Positions 24,251-33,374 of a stretch of 64,000 bases of DNA are shown here, one piece after another. Under the pieces are notes generated by a model. It worked only from the letters and a program-made list of their open reading frames with translations, did no database searches and was not told the origin of the DNA. This DNA comes from 0-14-0-80-60-11 sp049322355 (GTDB lineage: Bacteria; Desulfobacterota; Desulfobaccia; Desulfobaccales; 0-14-0-80-60-11). A program made the translations under genes and the position numbers. Numbering within the stretch: position 1 is the stretch's first letter; each line of letters opens with the position of its first letter. Location: positions 28,491 through 92,490 of the forward strand of contig JBMORG010000006.1 in the NCBI GenBank assembly GCA_049322355.1, in the 5' to 3' direction.

Positions 24251-25495
24251 TCACTCCGGGGTTCCGTCGACAACGAGTTCCACCTCCTTTACGGCCCGGG
24301 CCTCGGCCTGGCGCACGGTGAATTTGAGATTGCGGAATTGCAGTTGCTCCCCGGCCCGGGGCAAATCCCCCAACTGGGAAATGAGAAACCCGGCCAGGGT
24401 TTCATAATCGCCGCCGGGCAGTTTTAAGTGGAGAGATTCGTTTAAGACCTTGATTTCCGTGCGGGCGCTGATGAGGTAATGGCCGTCCGCCAACTTCTTG
24501 AAGGGCGCGACCTCCTGGTCAAATTCGTCGGTGATCTCGCCCACGATCTCTTCCAAAAGGTCTTCGATGGTGACGATGCCCACGGCGCCGCCGTATTCGT
24601 CCACCACTACCGCCAGGTGGTTCCCCTGGCGCTGCATCTCGGCCAGTTGCCGGTCGATCTTCTTAAGCTCAGGCACGTAAGCCACCGGGCGCATGATGGT
24701 GCGAATGGGCCGTTCCAGGTCGGTTTCGCCCAACAGGTCAAAATCGTGGGCCACCCCTATGAGGTTGTCTATGCGGTGATGATAGACCGGCAGGCGGGAA
24801 AAGCGGGAGTTGCGAAATTCTTCCAAGGCCTGGCTCATGGTCAGGGTATCCGGGATGGCCGTCACCCGGACAAGGGGCACCATCACCTCCTTGACAGTGC
24901 GCAGGCTGAAGTGCAGGATTCGATGGATAATGCGCCGTTCCGGGGTCTCCAGGTCCACCTCTGGCCCGCTTTTCTTCACCACCAGGTGCAAATCTTCCCG
25001 GCTGATAAAGGGCAACTCGCTGGTCCGGGACGCCCCGGTGAGCCAAAGGGCCAAGCGGCTTAAGCCCGCGAAAATGAAAGTAAGGGGATAAAGCATCCAG
25101 GATATGAACCAGAGGATAGGCCCTAGCCTTTTAGCCAGGCGGTTGGGGTGCTGACGCCCGATGGATTTGGGGGTGATTTCCGCCAGGATCAGGATTAAGG
25201 GAGGCAACGCCAGCATGGCCAGCAGTTCTCCGGCGGTCCCCATGGTTTCCAACAAAAAGGCGGTGACCAGAATCGTGTTGCTGATTTCCGACAGGTTGGA
25301 ACCCAGCAGGGTGGTGGCCACCAGGCGCTCGGGCCGCTCCAAAAGTTTCAAGGCCTGGTTGGCCCCCCGGACTCCCTGTTCCGCCCAGTGCCTGAGGCGG
25401 CGGCGGCTGGCGGAAATGAGAGCGATCTCCGACGCTGAAAAAAAGGCCTCCAGGAGCAGGAAAGGAATGAAAATAAAGAATAAGCCGATAATCAT
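24251..25495 (-). CDS. CNNM/CorC-type membrane protein (HlyC/CorC family), second of tandem pair
   Basis: 414 residues: N-terminal DUF21 membrane domain (FFIFIPFLLLEAFFSASEIALISASR, then further segments to ~165), a pair of CBS domains (~200-325: VMVPLVRVTAIPD...RLPVYHHRIDNLIGV...VVDEYGGAVGIVTIEDLLEEIVGEI) and a C-terminal CorC/HlyC domain (~340-410). Members are linked to Mg/Co or Na-coupled divalent cation transport, often called hemolysins without hemolytic activity. Its ATG overlaps the stop of the upstream paralogue by four bases, so they are translated together. Confidence 0.92.
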   Translation of the reverse strand: MIIGLFFIFIPFLLLEAFFSASEIALISASRRRLRHWAEQGVRGANQALKLLERPERLVATTLLGSNLSEISNTILVTAFLLETMGTAGELLAMLALPPLILILAEITPKSIGRQHPNRLAKRLGPILWFISWMLYPLTFIFAGLSRLALWLTGASRTSELPFISREDLHLVVKKSGPEVDLETPERRIIHRILHFSLRTVKEVMVPLVRVTAIPDTLTMSQALEEFRNSRFSRLPVYHHRIDNLIGVAHDFDLLGETDLERPIRTIMRPVAYVPELKKIDRQLAEMQRQGNHLAVVVDEYGGAVGIVTIEDLLEEIVGEITDEFDQEVAPFKKLADGHYLISARTEIKVLNESLHLKLPGGDYETLAGFLISQLGDLPRAGEQLQFRNLKFTVRQAEARAVKEVELVVDGTPE

Positions 25496-26763
25496 GGGTT
25501 CTGTCGCTGTACTTCCAAATCCAGGATGCGGGTGCCCTTCATCCGCAACACGCGAAAAGTGAGGTGGTCATAAGCAATAACCCGTCCTTCCCGGGGCAGT
25601 GACCCGAAAAGATCGAGGACCAGGCCGCCAATGGTGTCGAATTCCTCCGCAGGCAGGTCCAGATCCAGGGCATCGTTAAAATCCGCCAGAGACATGGTCC
25701 CCTTAACCCGCCAGACGCCCGGGGCCACTTCCTGCAGGGCTTCTTCCACTATCTGGAATTCCTGGGGAATCTCACCGCAGAGTTCCTCCAGCAGGTCCTC
25801 CACCGAGACCAAACCCACCAGATCGCCGTATTCATCCACCACCAGGGCCAGGCGTTGGTGCTGGGCCTGGAGTTCTGTCAACAGGTCGAACGCCTTTTTA
25901 TTTTCGGGCACATAATAGACCGGCCGCAGAATATGCCGGGGCAGCTCCCCATAGCAGGGCCCCTGAGGGCACAGAGCCAGGATGTCTTTGGAGTGGAGGA
26001 TCCCCAATACGTGATCATGGGTTTCCTCATAGATAGGCACCCGGGAGAATCGGGATTGTTTGATGGCTTTGATCATCTCCGGAAAAGGCAGATCGACGGG
26101 CAGGGTGAACATGTCGGGGCGGGGGACCATGATTTGACCGACTCTGACCTCCCCGAAGTCCAGCAAGTTTTGAATGAAATCCCGTTCCAGGGCGGCGATC
26201 ATGCCGCCTCGATGGCTTTCTTCCACCATGCGGACAAAATCTTCCTGGTGCACGGTGGGCACCGGCAGGTCAGGCCGAAACCCCAGGGTCGCCAGAATTC
26301 CCCGGCTGATTTGCAGCAAAACCACCCGCACCGGCGTAAAGACCCACAGGGCCACCCGCACCGCGGGGGCCAGGCGCGGCGCCAGGCGAGCCGGATACGC
26401 GAGCGCCAAGGACTTGGGAATGATTTCTCCCAGGAGCAGAAGGGTGGGCGACATCACCACCAGGGCGATCCATTTGCCCCGGTCCCCCCAGATGCTCAAA
26501 GCCAGGGAAGCGGCCAGCACCGACGCCAGGATGGTAACGACCTCAACCCCCACCAAGAGCGTAATCAGGAGACGCTGCGACTGCTTCAGGAGAGACTCCA
26601 CCAGCTCTCCCCGGGCTTTGCTCCGTTCCTTGAGGCGCAGGCGGTCCAGGGGGCTCAAGGCAAACAGAGAGGTTTCGGCGGCGGCAAAAAAAATGTAGAG
26701 GATGAGCAGGCCACCCAGGGCCAGCCAGCGAGTTAAATATGGATTGGAATAAATGGAATCCAC
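25492..26763 (-). CDS. CNNM/CorC-type membrane protein, first of tandem pair
   Basis: 423 residues with the same architecture as its downstream neighbour: DUF21 (LALGGLLILYIFFAAAETSLFAL, four segments), tandem CBS domains (IMVPRPDMFTLPVD ... RVPIYEETHDHVLGILHSKDIL ... VVDEYGDLVGLVSVEDLLEELCGEI) and CorC_HlyC. Start is GTG at 26763 with only a weak ribosome site. Sequence divergence from the neighbour suggests an old duplication and perhaps a heterodimer; CNNM proteins dimerise. Confidence 0.92.
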   Translation of the reverse strand: MDSIYSNPYLTRWLALGGLLILYIFFAAAETSLFALSPLDRLRLKERSKARGELVESLLKQSQRLLITLLVGVEVVTILASVLAASLALSIWGDRGKWIALVVMSPTLLLLGEIIPKSLALAYPARLAPRLAPAVRVALWVFTPVRVVLLQISRGILATLGFRPDLPVPTVHQEDFVRMVEESHRGGMIAALERDFIQNLLDFGEVRVGQIMVPRPDMFTLPVDLPFPEMIKAIKQSRFSRVPIYEETHDHVLGILHSKDILALCPQGPCYGELPRHILRPVYYVPENKKAFDLLTELQAQHQRLALVVDEYGDLVGLVSVEDLLEELCGEIPQEFQIVEEALQEVAPGVWRVKGTMSLADFNDALDLDLPAEEFDTIGGLVLDLFGSLPREGRVIAYDHLTFRVLRMKGTRILDLEVQRQNP

Positions 26764-26792
26764 TTCTTCAGCAGGATAACGATACCTTGCAG

Positions 26793-26846
26793 GGGCGGAC
26801 CATGGTGTCCGCCCAGTTTTAGGGGCGCACGCGCAAGTGCGCCCCT
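26793..26846. repeat. Two adjacent GGGGCG hairpins between lon and the CNNM gene (repeat family F)
   Basis: GGGCGGAC (26793-26800)/GTCCGCCC (26807-26814) and a perfect 10-bp stem AGGGGCGCAC (26821-26830)/GTGCGCCCCT (26837-26846). Read on the minus strand the second hairpin is followed by AAAACT, not a T run, so it is not a classical lon terminator. Related hairpins are at 32105-32132 and 57694-57718. Confidence 0.75.
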
Positions 26847-26861
26847 GTAGAACTTAAGTCA

Positions 26862-29282
26862 TCACACCACCGGGCGGGTGGGGGGCGGCGTCACCCGCCC
26901 CTTGGGGGTCCCGGTTTTTTTGGCCGCTTTGAAAGGCGACTCCAGCAAGGCCTCCTTCAGCACCTCGTCCATATCGGACACCGCCACAAACTTGAGGCGG
27001 CGCTTGACGTTTTTGGGAATCTCCACCAGGTCCTTTTTGTTGGCCTCAGGAATGATGACCTTTTGGACCCGGGCCCGGAGCGCCGCAATGGCCTTTTCCT
27101 TGAGGCCACCGATGGGCAGCACCTTGCCCCGGAGGGTAACTTCACCGGTCATGGCCACGTCCCGGCGCACCGGAATCTGGGTGAGGGCGCTGACCAAGGC
27201 GGTGGCCATAGTGACCCCGGCGGAGGGGCCATCCTTGGGGGTGGCGCCTGCAGGCACGTGGATATGGATGTCCAGCTTTTCATAAAAATCCGGGGCCAGA
27301 TTGAGACGGTCGGCTCTGGCCCGGGCATAACTCAAGGCCGCCTGGCCCGACTCTTTCATGACATCGCCTAACTGCCCCGTAAGGGTAAGCTGGCCTTTGC
27401 CTTTCATGAGGCTGGCTTCCACCGCCAGGGTTTCGCCCCCCACTTGGGTCCAGGCCAGTCCGGTGGCCACTCCCACTTCGTCTTTCTCCACCTCGCCTTC
27501 AGGCAGATAACGGGGCGGTCCCAAGTAGAGGTGGAGGTTTCCCCGGCTGACGGCGAAGGGTCCCTTCTCGCCTTCGGCGATGCGCCGGGCCACCTTACGG
27601 CACAGGGAACCGATCTCCCGCTCCAGGTTGCGGAGCCCTGCCTCCTGGGTGTAGTGCATGATGACCTGCTTGATCACTTCGTTGGAAATCTTGAAATCCC
27701 GGGTGGTCAGACCATTTTCGGTCAGTTGCCGGGGCAGGAGGTGACGGCGTACGATCTCCAGCTTCTCTTCTTCGGTATAGCCCGCCAGGCGGATGATCTC
27801 CATGCGGTCCCGGAGGGCCGAGGGGATGGGGTCTACCAGGTTGGCGGTAGTGATGAACATCACCTTGGATAAGTCAAAGGGCACGTTGAGGTAGTGGTCG
27901 CTGAAGGAGTGGTTCTGCTCCGGGTCCAGGACCTCCAAAAGGGCCGCGGCGGGATCCCCCCGAAAATCCATGCCGATCTTGTCTACTTCGTCCAGGATGA
28001 AAACGGGATTGTTGGAGCCGGCGTTTTTAATCCCTTGAATAATCCGCCCTGGCAGGGCGCCGATATAGGTGCGGCGATGGCCCCGAATTTCGGCTTCGTC
28101 CCGCATGCCCCCCAAGGAGATGCGCACGAATTTGCGTCCCAGGGCCCGGGCAATGGATTGCCCCAGGGAGGTTTTCCCTACTCCCGGAGGCCCCACGAAA
28201 CAAAGAATGGGGCCTTTCATCTTTTTGTTGAGTTTGCGGACGCTCAAGTATTCCAGGATGCGGTCTTTGACCTTTTCCAGGTCGAAATGATCCTCATCCA
28301 GGATGGCTTTGGCCTCCTTGACCTCCAACTTGTCCCGGGTGGTTTTACTCCAGGGCAGGGACACCAGCCAGTCCAGGTAGGTGCGGACGATGGAGGACTC
28401 GGCCGCGTCGGGGTGCATCTGCTCCAGGCGGGATAACTGTTTGAAAGCTTCTTCTTCGGCATCTTTGGGCATCCGGGCCCGGGAAATTTTAAGACGGTAC
28501 TCCTCCATCTCTTTGCTGGTTTCGTCCAGGTCGCCCAGTTCCTTTTTGATGGCCCGAAGCTGCTCCCGCAGGAAATATTCCCGCTGGGTGCGGTCCATTT
28601 CCTCCCGGGCCTGGGATTGGATTTTGGCCTGGATAGCGGAGACTTCCATTTCCTTGCGCAGAAAGTCATTGACCTTGATGAGACTGCGGATGGGGTCCAT
28701 CTCCTCCAAGACCAGTTGAGCCTCTTCGATCTTCAGGCGCAGGTTGGCGGCCACCAAGTCCGCCAGGTGGCCGGGATCCTCGATGGACTCCAGGATAGCC
28801 AGAAGATCCGGAGACATGATGCCCTTGAGAGTCAAAATCTTCTCGGACATCTCCCGGGCGTTGCGCATAAGGGCCTCGGCTTCGGGGGAAATCTCGCTGA
28901 CGGTGGTTTCGGGCAAAACTTCCAGTCCTACCTCAAAATAGGGCCGCTCCTGGATATACTCCTGAATCATGGCCTTGGCCTTGCCCTGGACCAGGATTTT
29001 CAAGCGCCCATCCGGCAGCTTGAGCATCCGCAGAATGAGGCTTACCGTACCTACGGTATAGATATCCTCAGGTTCGGGGTTTTCCAGGGCTTGATCTTTC
29101 TGGGTAGCCAGAAAGATCAGGCGGTCTTCGGCCAGTGCTGCTTCAATGGCCAATACTGAGGACTCCCGGCCCACAAACAGGGGGAGCACCATATTGGGAA
29201 AGACCACCACGTCCCGCACTGCCAACATAGGCAGTTCGTCGGGAATGATGATCTGATGCTGTTCGTCTTCTTTGGTTGCCAT
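26862..29282 (-). CDS. lon: ATP-dependent protease Lon
   Basis: Hexameric AAA+ serine protease of the cytosol that removes misfolded and regulatory proteins. 806 residues from the ATG at 29282, which follows GGGAGA; a TTG four codons upstream is less likely. Domains: N-terminal substrate domain (LPMLAVRDVVVFPNMVLPLFVGR), coiled coil, AAA+ with Walker A GPPGVGKTS and Walker B FILDEVDK, and S16 protease domain with catalytic Ser in KDGPSAGVTM and Lys in GGLKEKAIAA. In many proteobacteria lon is an RpoH target; rpoH is present at 52.97 kb. Confidence 0.97.
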   Translation of the reverse strand: MATKEDEQHQIIIPDELPMLAVRDVVVFPNMVLPLFVGRESSVLAIEAALAEDRLIFLATQKDQALENPEPEDIYTVGTVSLILRMLKLPDGRLKILVQGKAKAMIQEYIQERPYFEVGLEVLPETTVSEISPEAEALMRNAREMSEKILTLKGIMSPDLLAILESIEDPGHLADLVAANLRLKIEEAQLVLEEMDPIRSLIKVNDFLRKEMEVSAIQAKIQSQAREEMDRTQREYFLREQLRAIKKELGDLDETSKEMEEYRLKISRARMPKDAEEEAFKQLSRLEQMHPDAAESSIVRTYLDWLVSLPWSKTTRDKLEVKEAKAILDEDHFDLEKVKDRILEYLSVRKLNKKMKGPILCFVGPPGVGKTSLGQSIARALGRKFVRISLGGMRDEAEIRGHRRTYIGALPGRIIQGIKNAGSNNPVFILDEVDKIGMDFRGDPAAALLEVLDPEQNHSFSDHYLNVPFDLSKVMFITTANLVDPIPSALRDRMEIIRLAGYTEEEKLEIVRRHLLPRQLTENGLTTRDFKISNEVIKQVIMHYTQEAGLRNLEREIGSLCRKVARRIAEGEKGPFAVSRGNLHLYLGPPRYLPEGEVEKDEVGVATGLAWTQVGGETLAVEASLMKGKGQLTLTGQLGDVMKESGQAALSYARARADRLNLAPDFYEKLDIHIHVPAGATPKDGPSAGVTMATALVSALTQIPVRRDVAMTGEVTLRGKVLPIGGLKEKAIAALRARVQKVIIPEANKKDLVEIPKNVKRRLKFVAVSDMDEVLKEALLESPFKAAKKTGTPKGRVTPPPTRPVV

Positions 29283-29294
29283 GTTATCTCCCAA

Positions 29295-29542
29295 GAGATG
29301 TGATTAAGTCGATATGCTGGCGGACACCGGTAGCCTGGCGAGACGGGATTACTGGCCGGAAGATGATAATCTTTTTCAAGGCTAGTCTCCCATAGCAGAA
29401 TTTCCCGTTGCGGTCAACCGGAACGTCACCCTTTTTATTAATGATAATGACGATCAGATTCCGATGCAACGTGCAAATATCAGCCCTGGCAATAAGACGG
29501 TGAGGTGGGAATAGACAAGGGCCAAGAGATGCAATCGCCGAT
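29295..29542. other. Short gap upstream of lon
   Basis: 248 bases with no gene. The lon promoter must be here on the minus strand; I could not identify a confident heat-shock or sigma-70 pair. Confidence 0.4.
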
Positions 29543-29956
29543 CTAAGGCCACCAGGAGTGCCAATCGCCATAGAGGGTCAAGACCCGGCGGCGATAATCG
29601 CGGGCAAATTCTTCATTTATGGCATAGACCGGAATACCCCGGATGGCGGCATATTGCACGTGGGCATTTTCTTCTTCCAACAGCAACAGATGCAAAGGAA
29701 TCGGGGCAAAGCAAGGGGCAAGACTTTCTTCCAGTTGGCGCCGCAATCTTTGTCCTTCCCAATAATCCAGGGGATGCTCCAACAATACTACACCCAGGTC
29801 CAGATCACTGTCCGGGGCCCCTTGGACGGTGTCTCCTGCGAGGAGACGGGATCCCAATTCTTTCTGAGAGCCCAAGAAATAAGCCAGGGCAACACCATTG
29901 TCCAACAATATCTTTAAAAAAAGTTCTCTGCGACTTAGGTGGGCTGGTGAGTCCAT
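29543..29956 (-). CDS. MNT-type nucleotidyltransferase-fold protein
   Basis: 137 residues of the minimal nucleotidyltransferase fold: GS motif (AYFLGSQKELGS) near 30 and the metal-binding pair in PDSDLDLGVVL near 48-57. The spacing between them is longer than usual because of an inserted stretch (SRLLAGDTVQGA). The third carboxylate, normally in a vDlv strand, is not evident; the equivalent strand reads IPLHLLLLEEE with His. Relatives include MntA antitoxins that AMPylate HEPN toxins, but no HEPN gene is adjacent. It lies 260 bases upstream of lon on the same strand. Activity is uncertain. Confidence 0.75.
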   Translation of the reverse strand: MDSPAHLSRRELFLKILLDNGVALAYFLGSQKELGSRLLAGDTVQGAPDSDLDLGVVLLEHPLDYWEGQRLRRQLEESLAPCFAPIPLHLLLLEEENAHVQYAAIRGIPVYAINEEFARDYRRRVLTLYGDWHSWWP

Positions 29957-30053
29957 TAGGTAAAATTTAACATAAGCTTAAAATATCTGATACGTGAAAT
30001 ACGTGGGTCTTTTTGAAAAGGTATGGTATATTAGAGAGATTAAGAAATTACCC

Positions 30054-30077
30054 GGGGGGGGAAAGAAATGGGGGGGG
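30054..30077 (+). repeat. Two 8-G tracts flanking the shc start codon
   Basis: G8 at 30054-30061 acts as the ribosome site, and G8 at 30070-30077 begins with the G of the ATG. Length change of the first would alter ribosome-site spacing; change of the second would shift the reading frame. Confidence 0.8.
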
Positions 30078-32038
30078 AAACCATTTCAGTCCGCAGCCAG
30101 TCGGTTATTGACGCTCTTCCCAGAATACACCTGAATCGAATCGAACGGGCCGTCCAACGAGCCACTGCCGCCATGCTGGAAATGCAGAATCCGGAAGGGT
30201 ACTGGTGGGCCGAATTGGAGTCCAACGTCACCATCACCGCAGAGTATATCATGCTCCACCGGTTTTTGGGACTGGATGAAAGCAAAGTTCCCCGGATGGC
30301 GGCGGATATCTTGAGTCGGCAACTGCCCAACGGCGGCTGGTCCATTTGGTTTGGCGACAATGGAGAAATTAGCGCCACGGTGGAGGCCTACCTGGCGCTA
30401 AAAATTGCGGGTCTGCCGGCTGATGATCCCAGGATGCGCAAAGCCCGGGAGTTCATCCTCTCCAGGGGCGGCGCTTTGAAGACCCGGGTCTTTACGCGCA
30501 TCTTCATGGCCCTGTTCGGCCAGGTGAGCTGGGACGGCGTCCCGCTGTTGCCGGTGGAATTCATGCTTCTGCCGCCCTGGTCCGGGTTGAGTATCTATGA
30601 ATTTTCCAGTTGGACCCGGCTCACCATCGTTCCCCTGATGATCATCATGGCCAAGCGCCCGGTCAAGCCTTTACCCCCGGAACAGGGGGTGCAGGAGCTT
30701 TTCCTGTCCTCTGACGACCCCTTTTCCCAGCACCGGGTGGCCTGGAAGCAGAACGCACCCTTGCTGGAAAATATGTTCATCATCCTGGACCGGATTCTGA
30801 AGCTGTACGCCTGGCTGCCCCTTTCCTGGCCCCGGAACTTCGCCATCAAGAGAGCGGAAGCCTGGATCCTGGAACACCAGGAAGAAAGCGGCGATTGGGG
30901 AGGGATCCAGCCTCCCATGGTGAACTCCCTCATGGCTCTGCATTGTCTGGGTTACGACTTGGAGCATGACGTCATGCAGCGGGGTCTGAAGGCCCTGGAA
31001 TTCTTTACCCTGGAGAAGGATGACCGCCTCTGGCTGCAATCCTGCATTTCTCCGGTGTGGGACACCGCCCTGGCGGTCCGGGCCCTGGCCGCCGCCGGGG
31101 TGCCATCGGCCCATCCTGCTATAAACAAGGCCACTTCCTGGCTGCTCTCCAAGCAGATTTTTAAACCCGGCGATTGGAGCATCAAGTGCCCCGACCTGCC
31201 GCCGGGAGGCTGGGCCTTCGAGTTTGTCAACAACTGGTACCCGGACGTGGATGACAGTTCCATGGTCCTGGTGGCATTAAAGGAAGGCCTGGAGGATACG
31301 GCCAGGCACCAGGCGGCCCTGCAGCGCGGCATTAACTGGTGCCTGGGGATGCAATCGAAAAACGGCGGCTTTGCTTCCTTTGATAAAGACAACACCAAGG
31401 AATGGCTTAACGCCATTCCCTTCGGGGACCTGAAAGCCCTGGTGGATCCGCCCACCGAGGATATCACGGCCCGCATCCTGGAGATGATGGGGGCCTTTGG
31501 CCACGGTTTGGACCACCCGGTGGCGGCCCGGGCTCTGGAATTCCTCAAAAAGACTCAGCATCCCGACGGCCCCTGGTGGGGCCGCTGGGGGGTGAACTAC
31601 ATTTACGGCACCTGGTCGGTGTTGGCAGGGTTGGCCGCCATTGGCGAAGACATGAACCAACCCTACGTCCGCCGGGCCGTGGCCTGGCTTAAGGAGCATC
31701 AACTTCCCAACGGCGGCTGGGGGGAATGCTGCGAATCCTATCCCAATGCAGAAATGATGGGACAGGGGGTCTGCGGCGCTTCGCAAACCGCCTGGGCCCT
31801 CCTGGGGCTTCTGGCGGCGGGAGAAGTAGATTCCCCCGAGGTGCGCCGGGGAGTGGAATACCTGGTCAAAACGCAGAATGCCCAGGGCCGCTGGGACGAG
31901 GAACATTTCACCGGCACCGGCTTTCCCGGGCATTTCATGATTCGCTACCACCTCTATCGGGATTGTTTTCCGTTGATGGCCTTGGGGACTTATCTTCAAG
32001 CCCTTAAGACCTGCGATAGAAAAAATTCTCCCGGCTGA
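30068..32038 (+). CDS. shc: Squalene-hopene cyclase
   Basis: Cyclises squalene to hopene/diplopterol at the inner membrane, the committed step of hopanoid synthesis. 656 residues, normal. Shows the catalytic acid motif DVDDSS (DXDD) near 397, several QW repeats (QLPNGGWSIWFG, GSGDW-like blocks, QNAQGRWDEEHFTGTGFP) and FVNNWYPD. Start ATG at 30068 sits between two 8-G tracts. It begins the plus-strand cluster shc-hpnA-hpnH-GT39. Squalene synthesis genes (hpnCDE or sqs) are not in the window. Confidence 0.96.
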   Translation: MGGETISVRSQSVIDALPRIHLNRIERAVQRATAAMLEMQNPEGYWWAELESNVTITAEYIMLHRFLGLDESKVPRMAADILSRQLPNGGWSIWFGDNGEISATVEAYLALKIAGLPADDPRMRKAREFILSRGGALKTRVFTRIFMALFGQVSWDGVPLLPVEFMLLPPWSGLSIYEFSSWTRLTIVPLMIIMAKRPVKPLPPEQGVQELFLSSDDPFSQHRVAWKQNAPLLENMFIILDRILKLYAWLPLSWPRNFAIKRAEAWILEHQEESGDWGGIQPPMVNSLMALHCLGYDLEHDVMQRGLKALEFFTLEKDDRLWLQSCISPVWDTALAVRALAAAGVPSAHPAINKATSWLLSKQIFKPGDWSIKCPDLPPGGWAFEFVNNWYPDVDDSSMVLVALKEGLEDTARHQAALQRGINWCLGMQSKNGGFASFDKDNTKEWLNAIPFGDLKALVDPPTEDITARILEMMGAFGHGLDHPVAARALEFLKKTQHPDGPWWGRWGVNYIYGTWSVLAGLAAIGEDMNQPYVRRAVAWLKEHQLPNGGWGECCESYPNAEMMGQGVCGASQTAWALLGLLAAGEVDSPEVRRGVEYLVKTQNAQGRWDEEHFTGTGFPGHFMIRYHLYRDCFPLMALGTYLQALKTCDRKNSPG

Positions 32039-32104
32039 GGGAACTGACAGCTCAAATTTCCCATTTATGAATTATGGTTTCCATTGAGAGAAATGGTGAG
32101 AGGT

Positions 32105-32132
32105 ACAGGGGCGGTGTGCGGACCGCCCCTGT
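32105..32132. repeat. GGGGCGG hairpin between shc and hpnA (repeat family F)
   Basis: Perfect 11-bp inverted repeat ACAGGGGCGGT (32105-32115)/ACCGCCCCTGT (32122-32132) with a 6-base loop. No T run follows. Compare 26793-26846 and 57694-57718. Confidence 0.8.
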
Positions 32133-32185
32133 TGCATAATATCCTATTGGCCGCTGATAACCCACCATTCCTTAGTTAAGAGCAA

Positions 32186-33223
32186 ATGTCGGCAATCTCC
32201 AACGAAAACCGAAAACCGAAAACCGAAAACCCTCTCTTCGGGAAAACCCTGGTAACCGGCGGCACCGGCTTTGTGGGCCGGGCCGTGGTGGAAGAACTCC
32301 TGGCAGCCGGACGCACGGTACGGGTCCTGGCTCGCAATCCCGAGCATCCGGCCTTGGCCGGACTGCCGGTGGAAGTGGCCGTGGGCGACCTCCGGGACCA
32401 GGAGTCGCTTCGGCGCGCCCTCACGGATTGCACCCACCTTTTCCATGTGGCCGCGGACTACCGCCTCTGGGTGCCGGATCCCGCGGTCATGTATGCCATT
32501 AATGTGGACGGCACCCGGCAGTTGCTGGAGGCCGCGGCGTCAAAGGGTCTGAACAGAGTGGTCTATACCAGCACCGTGGGCGCCCTGGGCAACCCCGGGG
32601 ACGGCACCCCGGGCACCGAAGACACCCCGGTAACCTTGCAGGAGATGGTGGGCCATTACAAGCGCTCCAAGTTCATGGCCGAGGCGGTTGCCTTGGAATA
32701 TGCCCGCCAGGGGCTGCCCCTGGTGGTGGTCAATCCCAGCACTCCCGTGGGACCCTGGGACTCACGCCCCACCCCCACCGGCCAGATGCTCGTGGATTTC
32801 CTGAAGGGCCGCATGCCGGCTTACCTGGAGACGGGCCTCAATCTCATCCACGTACGCGATGTGGCCCGTGGACACCTGTTGGCCGAAGCCAGAGGCCAGG
32901 TGGGAGAAAAGTACATCTTAGGGAACGAAAATCTTAGCCTTTCCGAGATTTTTCAACTGTTGGCAGATATCACCGGCCTACCCGCGCCCAAGGTGAAACT
33001 GCCCTACTGGCCGGTTTTGGGATTGGCCTACCTGGATGAGTTCATGGCCACCTATATCCGGCGGCGTCCGCCCCGCATGCCGGTAACGGCCATCCGCATG
33101 GCGAAAAAATTTATGTACTTTGACAACCGGAAAGCGGTAAAATATTTAGGACTCGCCTTAACCCCGGTGCGCCAGGCGCTGGCCGAGGCGGTGGAATGGT
33201 TTCGCCAGCATGGTTATGTGTAA
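32186..33223 (+). CDS. hpnA: Hopanoid-associated sugar epimerase HpnA
   Basis: Extended short-chain dehydrogenase/reductase found in hopanoid clusters; presumed to act on a sugar of the hopanoid side chain, though its exact substrate is not settled. 345 residues. NAD-binding TGGTGFVGR near 28, ASKGLNRVVYTSTVGALG, and catalytic YxxxK as HYKRSK. The first ~18 residues (NENRKPKTENP) are encoded by a short tandem AACCGAAAACCGAAAACC tract that also appears in non-coding gaps, so the N-terminus is repeat-derived. No alternative start exists before the Rossmann fold. Confidence 0.93.
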   Translation: MSAISNENRKPKTENPLFGKTLVTGGTGFVGRAVVEELLAAGRTVRVLARNPEHPALAGLPVEVAVGDLRDQESLRRALTDCTHLFHVAADYRLWVPDPAVMYAINVDGTRQLLEAAASKGLNRVVYTSTVGALGNPGDGTPGTEDTPVTLQEMVGHYKRSKFMAEAVALEYARQGLPLVVVNPSTPVGPWDSRPTPTGQMLVDFLKGRMPAYLETGLNLIHVRDVARGHLLAEARGQVGEKYILGNENLSLSEIFQLLADITGLPAPKVKLPYWPVLGLAYLDEFMATYIRRRPPRMPVTAIRMAKKFMYFDNRKAVKYLGLALTPVRQALAEAVEWFRQHGYV

Positions 33224-33374
33224 AGATGGTTTTTCGTTTTTCGTTAAGGATGACGGGTAGCTTTTTAGGAACCAAAATCATGGTCCTTAAAACCAGGGGA
33301 ACCGATCTGGAATCTTGTTTTGTGCATTTGTGCTATACTTCCCCAATAACGAAAAACCCAAAACGAGGTCAAGA

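Noticed and set aside
26837..26846. Hairpin after lon as a terminator
   Set aside because: Perfect stem but no T run on the minus strand; listed as a repeat instead.
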